Notes under the pieces: model-generated
Database searches by the model: none
Seen by the model: the letters and a program-made list of their open reading frames with translations, nothing else
What the model was told of the DNA's origin: nothing
Shown: positions 34,507 to 44,119 of the stretch, piece by piece
Layout of the letters: each line of letters starts with the position of its first letter
How positions within the stretch are numbered: the first letter of the stretch is position 1
From: JBIOHP01 sp044449065
GTDB lineage: Bacteria > Bacteroidota > Ignavibacteria > UBA10030 > SZUA-254
Reading direction: 5' to 3'
Assembly: GCA_044449065.1 (NCBI GenBank)
Contig: JBIOHP010000019.1
Coordinates: 1 to 64,000, forward strand
Length of the DNA: 64,000 nt
Translations under genes and position numbers: made by a program

Positions 34507-36726
34507 TCACTTCGAAGTGAGTTTGAAAACGCCATCCCAATTTTCCGGGGGCGGCGCCATCTGGTAAAGGCGCGAACGTTCAATATAGATTTGTGCGGGA
34601 TAATCTCCCGGCCGTAATGTAAGAGACTGTTCGAAGGAGGATATTGCCTCTTCCCACTTTTGCTGCCGGTGCAGTTGCAATCCATTATGATAGAGCTGCA
34701 GGAATTTTGTAACTTCAGGCGCAATACCATTTTCGGTGAGTCCGAAGAGTTCATAGACCTTCACCGGCTCGGTCTTTCCAACCACAACAAGCATATCAAG
34801 CTCACGCGCTATCACATGTGATTTTATTTCCTCGTACGTCGCTTGACCCATCATGATCGATGATTTGTATTGTTTGTTCGCTCCCTCAAGCCGCGAAGCG
34901 AGGTTCACGTTATCCCCGATGACGGTGTAGTCGAAACGGCCGGCGCCCCCCATATTCCCGACAAGCATATCCCCTGTGTTGAGTCCGATCCGAACGTACA
35001 GATCGGGTTTTCCCTCTTTCTTCCAGCGTTCGCGGATGAGGACTAATTCTTCCTGCATTTTTAGAGAAGCTTTGCAAGCACGCAGAGCATGATCGGGCTG
35101 TTCGATGGGAGCGCCCCAAAATGCCATGATGGCGTCCCCCTCAAATTTATCAAGAGTGCCTCCGTGAGCGAAGATTATTTCCGTCATTGCGCTGAGATAT
35201 TCGTTGAGAAGCGCTACAAGATTTTCAGGACTTAATTTTTCAGAAAGAGACGTGAAACTCGCAATGTCGCTGAAGAACACCGTTAATTTTTTCCGCTCGC
35301 CGCCCAACCTGAGTGAATCCGGATTTTCCACAAGCTGGTTGACTACTGCCGGATTCAGATATTGCGTGAACATATTCTTGATAAGATTCTTCTGTCTCCT
35401 CTCAATTAGATAATTATAGACCGTTGCGCCGAGATATCCCAAGCCGACAGCGTACATCGGATTCGTCACGATGGTGACATAATTGGATCCCTCGAAGAGA
35501 TGCAACGAAACGTATATAATCGCTCCCCACTCTGCGAACACAAATCCGACGCCGATGATTTCATTGATTGCATGGTAACGCATCTTCGCATGCTTTATTA
35601 TAGATACGACTGAAAACGTTAAACCCGTCAGGAGAAAAATGAATACTGTATCGATCCACTTTGGCTCCCTGGTCAGAAAATTATTGTCGAGAACGTTCTC
35701 AATAACGTTGGCATGAATTTCGACCCCGTACATGAGATTGTCGCCCACCCGTTTTCCCAGACCGATTGGAACAGGAAAAAGATCGTGATCCTCAGGCATC
35801 GTTGAACCAATCAGAACGATCTTGTTCTTAAAATATCCGCTTTGCAAATACCCAGGGATATCCGGATCGTCAAACGTATTTACGTCAGCGCCGATATTTT
35901 TTTCATCCACCGTTTGAAAAGAACTGTCGTCGATAACGTCGGAAAATGGGATATGTTTAAACGTGTTATTGGGACCATAATAGTTCACATAGATCGTTGC
36001 ATCATCCGCTTTGGGGATATGTTTGCCCATATACAGAAATTCCCCCGGGAGATCTTCTGCTGTAACCGATGGGGGCTGATGATAGACTTTGTTTAATACT
36101 GCAAATGATAGCGTGGGAAAACGATCTTGCCGTTCCATCTCCCCCGCGTTGCGTGTTGCCACAATCGGGGTATATCTTCGAAGGAGTCCATCCTCATCGT
36201 GAGGTACATACACAATTCCGATAGAGCTATCTGCTCCATAAAATATATTGCCATAATCTTTTTCCTGGATGGAATATATTTCCGAGGCGATTTCTGTTTT
36301 TCCGGCAAGGGCGAGGATTTTTGTTTCCCGTATTGCCTCGATCATCTCTTGATCGGATTTTGGGTTGTTTGCATCGGGTTGATCGAATGTAACATCGATC
36401 CCGACTCCAAGGGCTCCGGCGCGTTTAAGATTACGCAGCACGTGAGCATAATACCAATGGGGCCATGGAAACCGATCGGGCAGCGCTTTGATGGATGATT
36501 CGGAGATATCGAGGATGATGACCTTGAGGGATTCCGGCGGAATAGTTGTTGTTCCGCGACGCTGGAAACGCATATCGAGAGTGGAATATTCCAGCTTTTT
36601 AAGAGGAGTTACAGTGAAAAAAACGTCCTGGGTGAGGAGAACAATAAAGAGAGCCAGGGCGAGTATGATTCCCCCCTGGTTCAGCAATTCACGCGGATTT
36701 CTTTTTTTCTTTGAATGTGTTTTCAA
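34507..36726 (-). CDS. CHASE2-domain class III adenylate/guanylate cyclase with C-terminal TPR-like helices
   Basis: A 739-residue inner-membrane sensor enzyme. One N-terminal membrane helix ('GIILALALFIVLLTQDVFF'), an extracytoplasmic CHASE2 domain (about 40-345, with 'VIILDISESSIKAL' and 'GIDVTFDQPD'), three membrane helices (about 350-430), then the cyclase domain (about 470-650): metal-binding Asp in 'FFSDIASFTSLSEKL' and 'DKFEGDAIMAFWG', transition-state Asn/Arg in 'DNVNLASRLEGA'. The catalytic set is complete, so it should make cAMP from ATP (or cGMP). A TPR-like tail follows. The frame starts with TTG at 36726; no ATG is available. It follows the barrel gene by 32 nt. The signal sensed is unknown. 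Confidence 0.93.
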   Translation of the reverse strand: MKTHSKKKRNPRELLNQGGIILALALFIVLLTQDVFFTVTPLKKLEYSTLDMRFQRRGTTTIPPESLKVIILDISESSIKALPDRFPWPHWYYAHVLRNLKRAGALGVGIDVTFDQPDANNPKSDQEMIEAIRETKILALAGKTEIASEIYSIQEKDYGNIFYGADSSIGIVYVPHDEDGLLRRYTPIVATRNAGEMERQDRFPTLSFAVLNKVYHQPPSVTAEDLPGEFLYMGKHIPKADDATIYVNYYGPNNTFKHIPFSDVIDDSSFQTVDEKNIGADVNTFDDPDIPGYLQSGYFKNKIVLIGSTMPEDHDLFPVPIGLGKRVGDNLMYGVEIHANVIENVLDNNFLTREPKWIDTVFIFLLTGLTFSVVSIIKHAKMRYHAINEIIGVGFVFAEWGAIIYVSLHLFEGSNYVTIVTNPMYAVGLGYLGATVYNYLIERRQKNLIKNMFTQYLNPAVVNQLVENPDSLRLGGERKKLTVFFSDIASFTSLSEKLSPENLVALLNEYLSAMTEIIFAHGGTLDKFEGDAIMAFWGAPIEQPDHALRACKASLKMQEELVLIRERWKKEGKPDLYVRIGLNTGDMLVGNMGGAGRFDYTVIGDNVNLASRLEGANKQYKSSIMMGQATYEEIKSHVIARELDMLVVVGKTEPVKVYELFGLTENGIAPEVTKFLQLYHNGLQLHRQQKWEEAISSFEQSLTLRPGDYPAQIYIERSRLYQMAPPPENWDGVFKLTSK

Positions 36727-36758
36727 TGCCGGCCGCGCGTTAACATGCTCTCTTCATC

Positions 36759-39296
36759 TTACATATTGTATTTTAACATCAAACTCCATATGGTATCGGT
36801 GGAAAGCCCCGGATTCTGCAACAAGCTTAAATCAGTCGTCACGATGACATTTTTCATAATGAGGTAATCTGCTGCGGCATTCCAGAGAGTACGCTTGAAA
36901 TCGCCGAATGTGGGACCAAGCATTCCGCTGACGTGGAGTTTATTTTCCATAAACGCATAGCGGGCGCTGAGCAACAATGTCGTATAATTATAATCCATGC
37001 TTGTTGCGGGTGTTAATGGTCCCAAGGGATTGGGAATTGGGTTGGTATTCATATTTTCCGTTAATCCCACAGAGGTCTGGAGCGGGGAATTCCACGTTGT
37101 TGTGATTGATGTTGAGATCATTGTGCTTTTTGTGTTCAACTGTTGAAGCGTCTTATCATCGCGGGCTGAGGTGCTGACGCTCAGGGACAGGTTGTGCCGG
37201 TATCCGCCGGTGTTGAGATCATATCCGATTTGAACGAAGTAACGGTTGGTGACGTCTTCAACCGCGCTTCTTAATTTGGTGCTGTCCTGCGTTATTTGTT
37301 CCGATCGCATGGTATCAATCGTGCCGTCGATATGATGCAATCCTGTCGTATCGACGACTGTTGAAACTAATCCGTTCGAGCTGGAATTTCTTCCATATCC
37401 GAGCGTGAAATTCGGAAAATTGATCCGGGGAAAATATGAAATTGTCGAATTAAAGTTCGAAAAATCAGTGGTTGCGATCTTGCTCTGATCAAGGTTGTCC
37501 TGGAGTTGTTCAATACTTGCCGAGATGAATAATTGGTTCTGCATCAATCTGACCCGGTCGTATAAATTTATCCCTTTTACGTCATTACGGAGATAAGTTT
37601 GACCGAAGGAGGCGTACTGGCTGCCCCGGAAAATATACCCGCCCTTAAAGAAATTATTGAAATAATTTAAGGATAACGCTGCTTCTCCCGCCATGATAGA
37701 GGATATTTTATCAACGGATAACGGTACGACATTTTGATTAACCGTGATGTAGGGGCTGATTTTATCGCGGATGTTCTTCAGATCCTGCCGCTTCTTTGAA
37801 GAATCGGGACCGACATTCAACGAATCGATCTGCTCGTCGGTAAGGGTTCCGGGAGAGATGTCGTTGTTGCGTACACTCGCTGCTCCCTGGGCTGTGATAA
37901 GAAAATTCCTGTGATCCGCAGCGATGGTGATATCGGATCCGAGAGCAAGATTTTCCTGCGGTTTGATTCCGTAGAGGATCGAGCCCATATCATCGATTGA
38001 TTTGAGGTAGCTGAAGCCCCACTGGAATGTATTTGCGCTTCCGAAACTCGGCCTGATGGCGGTTAGGGTGCGTTTAAATGTGCCATAACTGTATTTCGCC
38101 CAGATGCTGTCGTTGGAATTATATCGACCGTACGCTGCTAATGAATCGAGAGCTCGTACGCTGTCGAATTTGGATTTTTGGAAGGTCAAAAGAGTATCTC
38201 CCTCAATTTTTCGTACGATTTCTCCCTGCGCATAATCGAGATTGAAGAAGCCGAGCGCGAGATTCGCCGTAACGCCGCGGACCCGTTTGCCATTCATGAT
38301 CAAACTTGGGAACACAGGGTATGCATCGCCGTACGAACCCTTCAACCAGGGAGTTTTGGCTTCAATAAGAAATCGGTTCTGCGGTTGACGATTATCTTTA
38401 TCCTCGTTGGTAACGTACGCTCTGCCATCCAACTGGAGGACGCCATATTCGGCATTGGCGTTAATACCGCCGCGATTATATGGGGTCGATACATTTTGAA
38501 GATTTTCATTCCGCGTCTCGGCTTGTCCAGAAAATGAATACCTGAACGCCGTTTCAGCTTTTTCTGCCGCTGCAGCGCTTTGTTGTGTAAATGATTGATT
38601 TGTCCGGTAAAAGAATAAACCGTCCTTTTGAAACAGCTCCACCTGTACGTTATGCGGACCATCCTGCAACGGCGGCTCTATATTCTCAGGGACAAGCGTG
38701 ATTAAATCTTCTGAAATAACTGCGTACTTGGTCACATCCCGGTTGTCTATTATCAGCTTGGTTTTTTTTCTGTCAACAGTTGAATCGACTGAGTAAAGAG
38801 AAATGGATATGAGCAGATCCTCAATCCGAACGCTTTCTCCGGGATCCGGGCTGAGGAAAATGACGGTTTTATTTCCACCTGTGCCGGCTCCCTCCACCTG
38901 CACGCGCAATGGATTTGATTCAGGATTATCCGTCGGAAAGGTGTACGTTACAATACTGTCCCTTCCCTGCATTTTCAGAATGAAGTAGAATTCAATTTGC
39001 GTGGGGACGACTTCTGTTCCCGGGATTGTGGCGGAAGCGGTGTTCCCCGTGAGCGACCCTTCGAGTTGTTTGAAATCATTTGAACCGAATGTTTTATATG
39101 CAAGGAGGACCTGGCTCACTTTTGCGGTGTTGGTGAGTTCCGCCGAAATCGTCAGCGGCTGGCCTTCGATTCCCGCTTCTGCATGGTATGAAAGCACCTG
39201 ATCGCTTACCTGGGCAAACGCTGCGGTGGTGATGAGCAGAAAGCATATTACGGATAAAAATGTCCGCTCATTATAATAACCCGATGAAGTCATCAT
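36759..39296 (-). CDS. Large exported beta-barrel protein next to the CHASE2 cyclase
   Basis: An 845-residue protein with a signal peptide (cleavage after 'TTAAFAQ'). Residues about 30-240 look like two or three immunoglobulin-like beta domains ('GIEGQPLTISAELTNTA', 'IDNRDVTKYAVISEDLITL'). From about 250 on there are many amphipathic strands of the outer-membrane barrel kind, ending 'TIWSLMLKYNM'. It is not a family I can name. It lies between the FecR-domain gene and the cyclase gene in the same direction, with only 32 nt to the cyclase, so it may be the outer-membrane partner of the sensor. Confidence 0.7.
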   Translation of the reverse strand: MMTSSGYYNERTFLSVICFLLITTAAFAQVSDQVLSYHAEAGIEGQPLTISAELTNTAKVSQVLLAYKTFGSNDFKQLEGSLTGNTASATIPGTEVVPTQIEFYFILKMQGRDSIVTYTFPTDNPESNPLRVQVEGAGTGGNKTVIFLSPDPGESVRIEDLLISISLYSVDSTVDRKKTKLIIDNRDVTKYAVISEDLITLVPENIEPPLQDGPHNVQVELFQKDGLFFYRTNQSFTQQSAAAAEKAETAFRYSFSGQAETRNENLQNVSTPYNRGGINANAEYGVLQLDGRAYVTNEDKDNRQPQNRFLIEAKTPWLKGSYGDAYPVFPSLIMNGKRVRGVTANLALGFFNLDYAQGEIVRKIEGDTLLTFQKSKFDSVRALDSLAAYGRYNSNDSIWAKYSYGTFKRTLTAIRPSFGSANTFQWGFSYLKSIDDMGSILYGIKPQENLALGSDITIAADHRNFLITAQGAASVRNNDISPGTLTDEQIDSLNVGPDSSKKRQDLKNIRDKISPYITVNQNVVPLSVDKISSIMAGEAALSLNYFNNFFKGGYIFRGSQYASFGQTYLRNDVKGINLYDRVRLMQNQLFISASIEQLQDNLDQSKIATTDFSNFNSTISYFPRINFPNFTLGYGRNSSSNGLVSTVVDTTGLHHIDGTIDTMRSEQITQDSTKLRSAVEDVTNRYFVQIGYDLNTGGYRHNLSLSVSTSARDDKTLQQLNTKSTMISTSITTTWNSPLQTSVGLTENMNTNPIPNPLGPLTPATSMDYNYTTLLLSARYAFMENKLHVSGMLGPTFGDFKRTLWNAAADYLIMKNVIVTTDLSLLQNPGLSTDTIWSLMLKYNM

Positions 39297-39349
39297 AGGA
39301 GAAAAATCCTGTTAATAGAACTGAATGGAAAAAGGTTTAGAAATATATG

Positions 39350-39389
39350 AAACACCCTGCTTATCCACAAGTGGGATGGCAGGGTGTTT
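39350..39389 (-). terminator. Strong hairpin between the FecR-domain gene and the barrel gene
   Basis: AAACACCCTGC and GCAGGGTGTTT form a perfect 11-bp stem with an 18-nt loop. The T tract on the minus strand is short, so it could be a partial terminator that attenuates transcription into the barrel and cyclase genes rather than a full stop. Confidence 0.6.
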
Positions 39390-39415
39390 AGGAAAAAAAA
39401 CTGGAAACCGACTTA

Positions 39416-40120
39416 TTATCCGTGGTACTTGATGCGGAGTTTCTTTTTATTGTTATCCCCATCTTTTAACTCGATATCGAGTTGTTTTATCGTGCCTGCT
39501 CCGTGCCCGGCGTTGATTGCATTTCGCGTGGAATCCACTTCACCTGACCGTGATTTCCGGACAAAGATGCTTCCATCGCTGTGGGATTCACCCGTTTCAC
39601 CCGCGGCGATATCAACATTTTTATTTGAAAGACTGTTCAACAGGTTCACAAGGCCTTCAAGAACGACAACCTGATCGCCATCGCTGGAATGGTCCATCAC
39701 GCCTTTCGTCCCGCGTATGGCGGCGACGGATGTGGGAGAGGAAAACGTGAACTTTTCATTCTCTTTTTGCTTCTGGATATCAAAGCTGAATTCACCGTGT
39801 GAGATATTCACCGTTTTTGAGAACACGCCCTCCTTCACTTCGCCGAAAAGTTTTAACTCCGATGACTCCCGCACCCTGAGCATGCTATTATCTTTAAATT
39901 TTACGATAGCGATTGACCGCTCGCCGGTTCGAATCTGATCGCCCGAATAAAGAAAATCGCCTTTCTTTGCGGTTGCCCAATCAAGGTTTGCCGCTTTCTT
40001 GGATACATCGTGAATAACTTTTACCGCAAGGGCGATGGTGTTATCAGGAGGAGGGATGAAACCTGATACTACTCCTGCGATAAGCGGGCACAAAATGAAT
40101 AATATAATTTTATGTTTCAT
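39416..40120 (-). CDS. Exported FecR-domain protein
   Basis: A 234-residue protein with an N-terminal signal sequence and a FecR domain at about 45-150: 'GDFLYSGDQIRTGERSIAIVKFKDNSMLRVRESSELKL', here cut to fragments, then 'FTFSSPTSVAAIRGT'. In classical systems FecR is an inner-membrane anti-sigma regulator; this version lacks the cytoplasmic anti-sigma part and is a free exported FecR domain, a form often found beside CHASE2 proteins. AGGAAG precedes the ATG. It comes 46 nt after the 40167-41261 gene. Confidence 0.87.
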   Translation of the reverse strand: MKHKIILFILCPLIAGVVSGFIPPPDNTIALAVKVIHDVSKKAANLDWATAKKGDFLYSGDQIRTGERSIAIVKFKDNSMLRVRESSELKLFGEVKEGVFSKTVNISHGEFSFDIQKQKENEKFTFSSPTSVAAIRGTKGVMDHSSDGDQVVVLEGLVNLLNSLSNKNVDIAAGETGESHSDGSIFVRKSRSGEVDSTRNAINAGHGAGTIKQLDIELKDGDNNKKKLRIKYHG

Positions 40121-40166
40121 GACGGTATTCTTCCTAATTTCGTTAGAGTGTCTTTTTCGGGAATTC

Positions 40167-41261
40167 CTACTGGACGATTTGAATCTCTATAATTTTATCG
40201 GGATTAGCTTTAAGGTCATTCAAGATTGCCTCGCCATCGGCTGCGCTAACGAGCTGACCATCGATATAAAGAAGGCCCGTGGGTTTGAGATTCCCGCTGG
40301 AAAGCTGGTTTAATATATCTTCTCCAAGCCCGGTGAGGAAAGACAACGATAAATCCGGTGAATTATTATCGGGATTATTGGTATTCTGAACTGTGAATTC
40401 CCACAGCTCGCTGGGAACCTGTTGTCCGACTCCGCCGGTGCCGCCGGTTAATCCAATGACTTTCCAAACATAAGTTTTTCCACGTTCCAGCGGTCTCGCG
40501 CCGACAACGGGATATTGAAATGAAGTTGAACCGCTTGGAAAACCAGGAGCGCCCGATTGAACTTGTAATTGCGGCACGCCCGACGCTGCATCCTCGCGCG
40601 ATTGCGATCCCGAACGTTTTTCATACACAAATAATTGAACGTTGCTCCCATCGTACCGCCATTGGAATAACGGTAAAACGGTAGGATCCTGTGAATTATC
40701 CTGCGGGAGGATCAGATCCATTCGTGAAATATTTTGAAGATTTAAAACGACGTCTTTGGTAGCAGATACTCCTGCAACATCCTGATCGGATATCATGAGA
40801 TGAAAGGTATACGTTCCTGCCGGTAATTTTCCGATTCCCAAAGCGAGGTTCTGGAGTTTATCTTTAGCGTCCTGGTTGAAATGGAAATCCTGCGTTTTGA
40901 TATCCGAATTCTTTCCGATATCTAAATTGGTGATGGTTCTCTGGTTATCCACTTCGAAGGGATTCGTGAGCAACGATGCGGCAGGATTTGAAAGATTAGT
41001 CCCGTCGGCAAGAATGATATCGATTTCAGCAGATAGCTGAACGTGAGGATGAGAGCCCGGATAATTGATATTGATCGTAAAAAACCAATTATTGCTCCCG
41101 AACGTCTTAAAATCCAGATCGCCAATCGGTAGCGAAGTAAGTGGCGCATTGCTCACATCAACATTCAGTTGTCCAACCGAGGTCGACCGTAATGACAGGA
41201 TCAACAATGGCATCAGCCAAAAAGCTGCGATTGATATATATTTCTTGCAACTATGATTCAT
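40167..41261 (-). CDS. Exported protein of unknown function heading the FecR/barrel/cyclase cluster
   Basis: A 364-residue protein that starts best at ATG 41261 (AAGGAATTC before it), giving a signal peptide ending near 'STSVGQ'. A longer frame to 41300 adds 13 residues before this signal. The mature protein has a beta-rich first half, an Ig/FnIII-like middle ('LPLFQWRYDGSNVQLFVYEK', 'LERGKTYVWKVIGL', 'SELWEFTV'), and a C-terminal 60 residues with 'LYIDGQLVSAADGEAILNDL'. The family is not recognised. It is the first gene of the four-gene minus-strand cluster that ends with the CHASE2 cyclase. Confidence 0.75.
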   Translation of the reverse strand: MNHSCKKYISIAAFWLMPLLILSLRSTSVGQLNVDVSNAPLTSLPIGDLDFKTFGSNNWFFTININYPGSHPHVQLSAEIDIILADGTNLSNPAASLLTNPFEVDNQRTITNLDIGKNSDIKTQDFHFNQDAKDKLQNLALGIGKLPAGTYTFHLMISDQDVAGVSATKDVVLNLQNISRMDLILPQDNSQDPTVLPLFQWRYDGSNVQLFVYEKRSGSQSREDAASGVPQLQVQSGAPGFPSGSTSFQYPVVGARPLERGKTYVWKVIGLTGGTGGVGQQVPSELWEFTVQNTNNPDNNSPDLSLSFLTGLGEDILNQLSSGNLKPTGLLYIDGQLVSAADGEAILNDLKANPDKIIEIQIVQ

Positions 41262-41389
41262 AATGAATTCCTTAATGGATAACGAAATGAATAAACCCAA
41301 AACTATAACAATATACGAATCTTAGCGACTTTTTCAATCGATATTGAATAAAAATTATGCTTGCGATCACACTAATTCTGTGTCCGTCA

Positions 41390-42706
41390 TCAAAAGTGCA
41401 CTATATCATTATAAATGACAACTGCCATTAATGCGAGAATTAACAGGAATCCTGCCTGCTGGATGATGATTTTAGCCCGATTCGGGATTTCTTTACGGAA
41501 AATCGATTCAATCAGCATTATCGTCAAATGCCCGCCATCCAGCGCCGGGAAGGGCAATATATTGATCGTTGCCAGCGCCATGCTTAAATTTGCAAGGAAA
41601 TAGATATAACTCAACAGACCGTATGATGCGCTTTCTGTAGCATATTGAGCGATTTTAATCGGTCCTCCAAATGAATCTTTGAACGCCAATTTCCCCACGA
41701 TAATCTGTTTAATAGAAACGAAAAACAAAACGGGCGCCTGAATGACTTCATTCAACCCCTCGGGAAATGCCTGTACTATAGAATAATCGATATGTTTGGA
41801 CGGTCCGGTATATTTATTCTGGATACGAATACCGATTCTACCGCTCTCGTTCGGTGTTATCATCCCTGACTGCACGGCGTCCCCGCGCTTCCATGTTATT
41901 TTTACGGGCGTGTTGGCGTGTGATTGTATAATCTTAATAACATTGAGATCGAGCGTTACAGTGGTATCATTGAGGGCAATGATATAATCGCCGGTCTGCA
42001 GCCCGAATTTCTCCGCCGGCTTTCCCGGTTCCAGAGAATACACCATCGGGACAAGAGGACCACCAAGCATGCCTAACAATTGCGGCTGGGTATCCGAGAT
42101 GTTTTTTCGCGGAATGAAATATTCCTTTTCAATTCCATTATGTTCAGCCCTGATCGTGATGTCGTTGCCGATGTTTTCAAGATAGATCGTGTTGAGGATT
42201 TCTTCCCAGTACGATATTTTCTTGCCGTTGATGGAAATAATTTTATCGCCCGGCATAATGCCCGCTATCTTCGCCGCGCTGCTATCAACAACATATCCTA
42301 CGGTGGTTGTCAGGTTGATTTGCTTTCCCTGCGAATAATGCACATACCAGAAAATAAGCAAGGCGAGGAGGACATTCATCAGCACGCCCGCCGAGATAAC
42401 GAGCACTCGCGCTGCAAGCGGTTTGGAGCGGAACTCCCATGGCTGCGGCTCGTTTTTAAGATACTCGGTATCGAAACTCTCATCCACCATGCCGGCGATT
42501 TTCACGTAACCGCCGATCGGAATCCATGAAATGCAGTAATCGGTGTCGCCAATTTTTTTGCCGAACGCACGCGGAGGGAATCCGAGTGAAAATCGATCCA
42601 CTTTCATTCCCATTAATTTCGCCGCGAGGAAATGCCCCAGCTCATGAATGAACACCAGGATCCCCAGTGTGAGTACGGCATAAAATGTCATTGTTAACGC
42701 TTGCAT
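41390..42706 (-). CDS. rseP: RseP-family site-2 membrane metalloprotease
   Basis: A 438-residue intramembrane zinc protease. Metal site 'HELGH' at residues 21-25 in the first helix, two PDZ domains (about 130-205 and 215-300), and the second active-site element 'ILPFPALDGGHL' near residue 385, followed by a last membrane helix. Family members cut membrane-bound anti-sigma factors or clear signal-peptide remnants. AAAGGA precedes the ATG. It follows dxr by about 106 nt in the same direction, a common pairing in bacteria. Confidence 0.95.
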   Translation of the reverse strand: MQALTMTFYAVLTLGILVFIHELGHFLAAKLMGMKVDRFSLGFPPRAFGKKIGDTDYCISWIPIGGYVKIAGMVDESFDTEYLKNEPQPWEFRSKPLAARVLVISAGVLMNVLLALLIFWYVHYSQGKQINLTTTVGYVVDSSAAKIAGIMPGDKIISINGKKISYWEEILNTIYLENIGNDITIRAEHNGIEKEYFIPRKNISDTQPQLLGMLGGPLVPMVYSLEPGKPAEKFGLQTGDYIIALNDTTVTLDLNVIKIIQSHANTPVKITWKRGDAVQSGMITPNESGRIGIRIQNKYTGPSKHIDYSIVQAFPEGLNEVIQAPVLFFVSIKQIIVGKLAFKDSFGGPIKIAQYATESASYGLLSYIYFLANLSMALATINILPFPALDGGHLTIMLIESIFRKEIPNRAKIIIQQAGFLLILALMAVVIYNDIVHF

Positions 42707-42812
42707 GAATTCCTTTCTCTGTTACTAAATTCCGGAAAATACTTCATTATTCATCGCGCATGCAGCAGGCACGGGTAAGAATTTTGCCGGTTTCATTCAA
42801 TCCGATTATCAA

Positions 42813-43967
42813 TTAAGCTAATTGCTTGCACTTTTTGAGCGCATATGATCTTGCTGATTTATCCGCCTCAATAATATCGTCCATCGCGGGAGAATGTTTC
42901 ACTTTGATCGCTTCCATAGTGTTCCTGATTAAAACCGGGATCTGATGGAACCGGATTGATCCCTGTAAAAAGAGCTCAACCGCCGTTTCGTTTGCGGCGT
43001 TTAAAATCGCGGGTGTTGTTCCGCCCTCATTAAGGGCGTGATAGGCAAGCTCAAGACATTCGAATTTATCACTGTCCGGCGTGCTGAATGACATTTGTCT
43101 CACTCCTGCAAAATCTACCCGGACATAATTCGAAGTCATCCGTTCGGGGTACGTGAGCGCGTACTGGATGGGGAGTTTCATATCGGGGGCGCCAAGCTGC
43201 GCCTTAATCGATCCATCGATAAACTCCACCATCGAATGGATGATCGATTGCGGATGAATAATAACTTCGATCTTTTTTGCCGGCAGGTTGAAAAGCCAGT
43301 GAGCTTCTATCACCTCGAGACCCTTATTCATCATCGTGGCGGAGTCGATCGTGATCTTCTTCCCCATGTTCCAGTTGGGATGTTTAAGCGCCGATGCTAT
43401 GCTCACATCCGGAAAATCCTTTTTATCCATATTCAAGAACGGTCCGCCGGAAGCGGTAAGAATTAGTTTGGCGATTTTTGAACGATCTTCCCCCTCCAGG
43501 CATTGCATAATCGCGCTGTGTTCGCTGTCCACCGGAATAATCGTTGCATGATATTTCTTCGCAAGGGCTGTGATGATCTCCCCGGCGACGACCAGCGTTT
43601 CCTTGTTGGCGAGGGCTATGGTCTTGCTTTGTTTAATCGCTTCGATAGTCGGTTTTAATCCCGCGAACCCGACCATCGAGCTGACGACAATATCAATATC
43701 ATCCTGGCGAACAAGATCGCACAACCCTTCATCGCCGGTGAACATCTTGATCGATCCATTTGTTTGCGCATTTAATGCGGCTGCGCCAGCGCTATCGAGC
43801 ACCCCGATTCCCTTTGGCTGGAACCGGTTGATTTGTTCCTGCAGCAGCCCGATATTTTTATTGGCGGTGAGATACGTAACCCTGAACATATCCGGAAAGT
43901 TGGCGATAACTTCCAGCGCATTCTTGCCGATTGATCCGGTTGAACCGAGTATGCAAATATTCTTCAT
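42813..43967 (-). CDS. dxr: 1-deoxy-D-xylulose 5-phosphate reductoisomerase
   Basis: A 384-residue enzyme that turns DXP into MEP with NADPH, the first committed step of isoprenoid synthesis. NADPH-binding 'LGSTGSIGKNALEVI' at the N-terminus, 'NKETLVVAGEII', metal and substrate residues in 'PVDSEHSAIMQCLEG' and 'LTASGGPF', 'HPNWNMGKKITIDSATMMNKGLE' in part, and 'IIHPQSIIHSMVEF'. Complete and of normal length. AGGACAGA precedes the ATG. Confidence 0.97.
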   Translation of the reverse strand: MKNICILGSTGSIGKNALEVIANFPDMFRVTYLTANKNIGLLQEQINRFQPKGIGVLDSAGAAALNAQTNGSIKMFTGDEGLCDLVRQDDIDIVVSSMVGFAGLKPTIEAIKQSKTIALANKETLVVAGEIITALAKKYHATIIPVDSEHSAIMQCLEGEDRSKIAKLILTASGGPFLNMDKKDFPDVSIASALKHPNWNMGKKITIDSATMMNKGLEVIEAHWLFNLPAKKIEVIIHPQSIIHSMVEFIDGSIKAQLGAPDMKLPIQYALTYPERMTSNYVRVDFAGVRQMSFSTPDSDKFECLELAYHALNEGGTTPAILNAANETAVELFLQGSIRFHQIPVLIRNTMEAIKVKHSPAMDDIIEADKSARSYALKKCKQLA

Positions 43968-44055
43968 TCTGTCCTATTTAAAACAATTTTGCCCCTTTTG
44001 GGGGCATGGTGTATTTAAAAAGGTACAGAAATATCGGACGGAAGTCAATCTCATT

Positions 44056-44092
44056 AAAAAACCTTGCAGGGGGTTTTACCCTCTGCAAGGTT
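44056..44092 (-). terminator. Intrinsic terminator of the T9SS cargo gene at 44120
   Basis: On the minus strand AACCTTGCAG pairs with CTGCAAGGTT around a loop with GGGT/ACCC and is followed by T6. It also faces the end of the region upstream of dxr. Confidence 0.85.
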
Positions 44093-44119
44093 AAAATGTT
44101 AAACTGGAGAGCTATTTCC

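Noticed and set aside
39416..40120. Classical FecR-type anti-sigma factor with an ECF sigma gene
   Set aside because: The protein has a signal sequence and no cytoplasmic anti-sigma region, and no ECF sigma gene or TonB-dependent receptor lies beside it.
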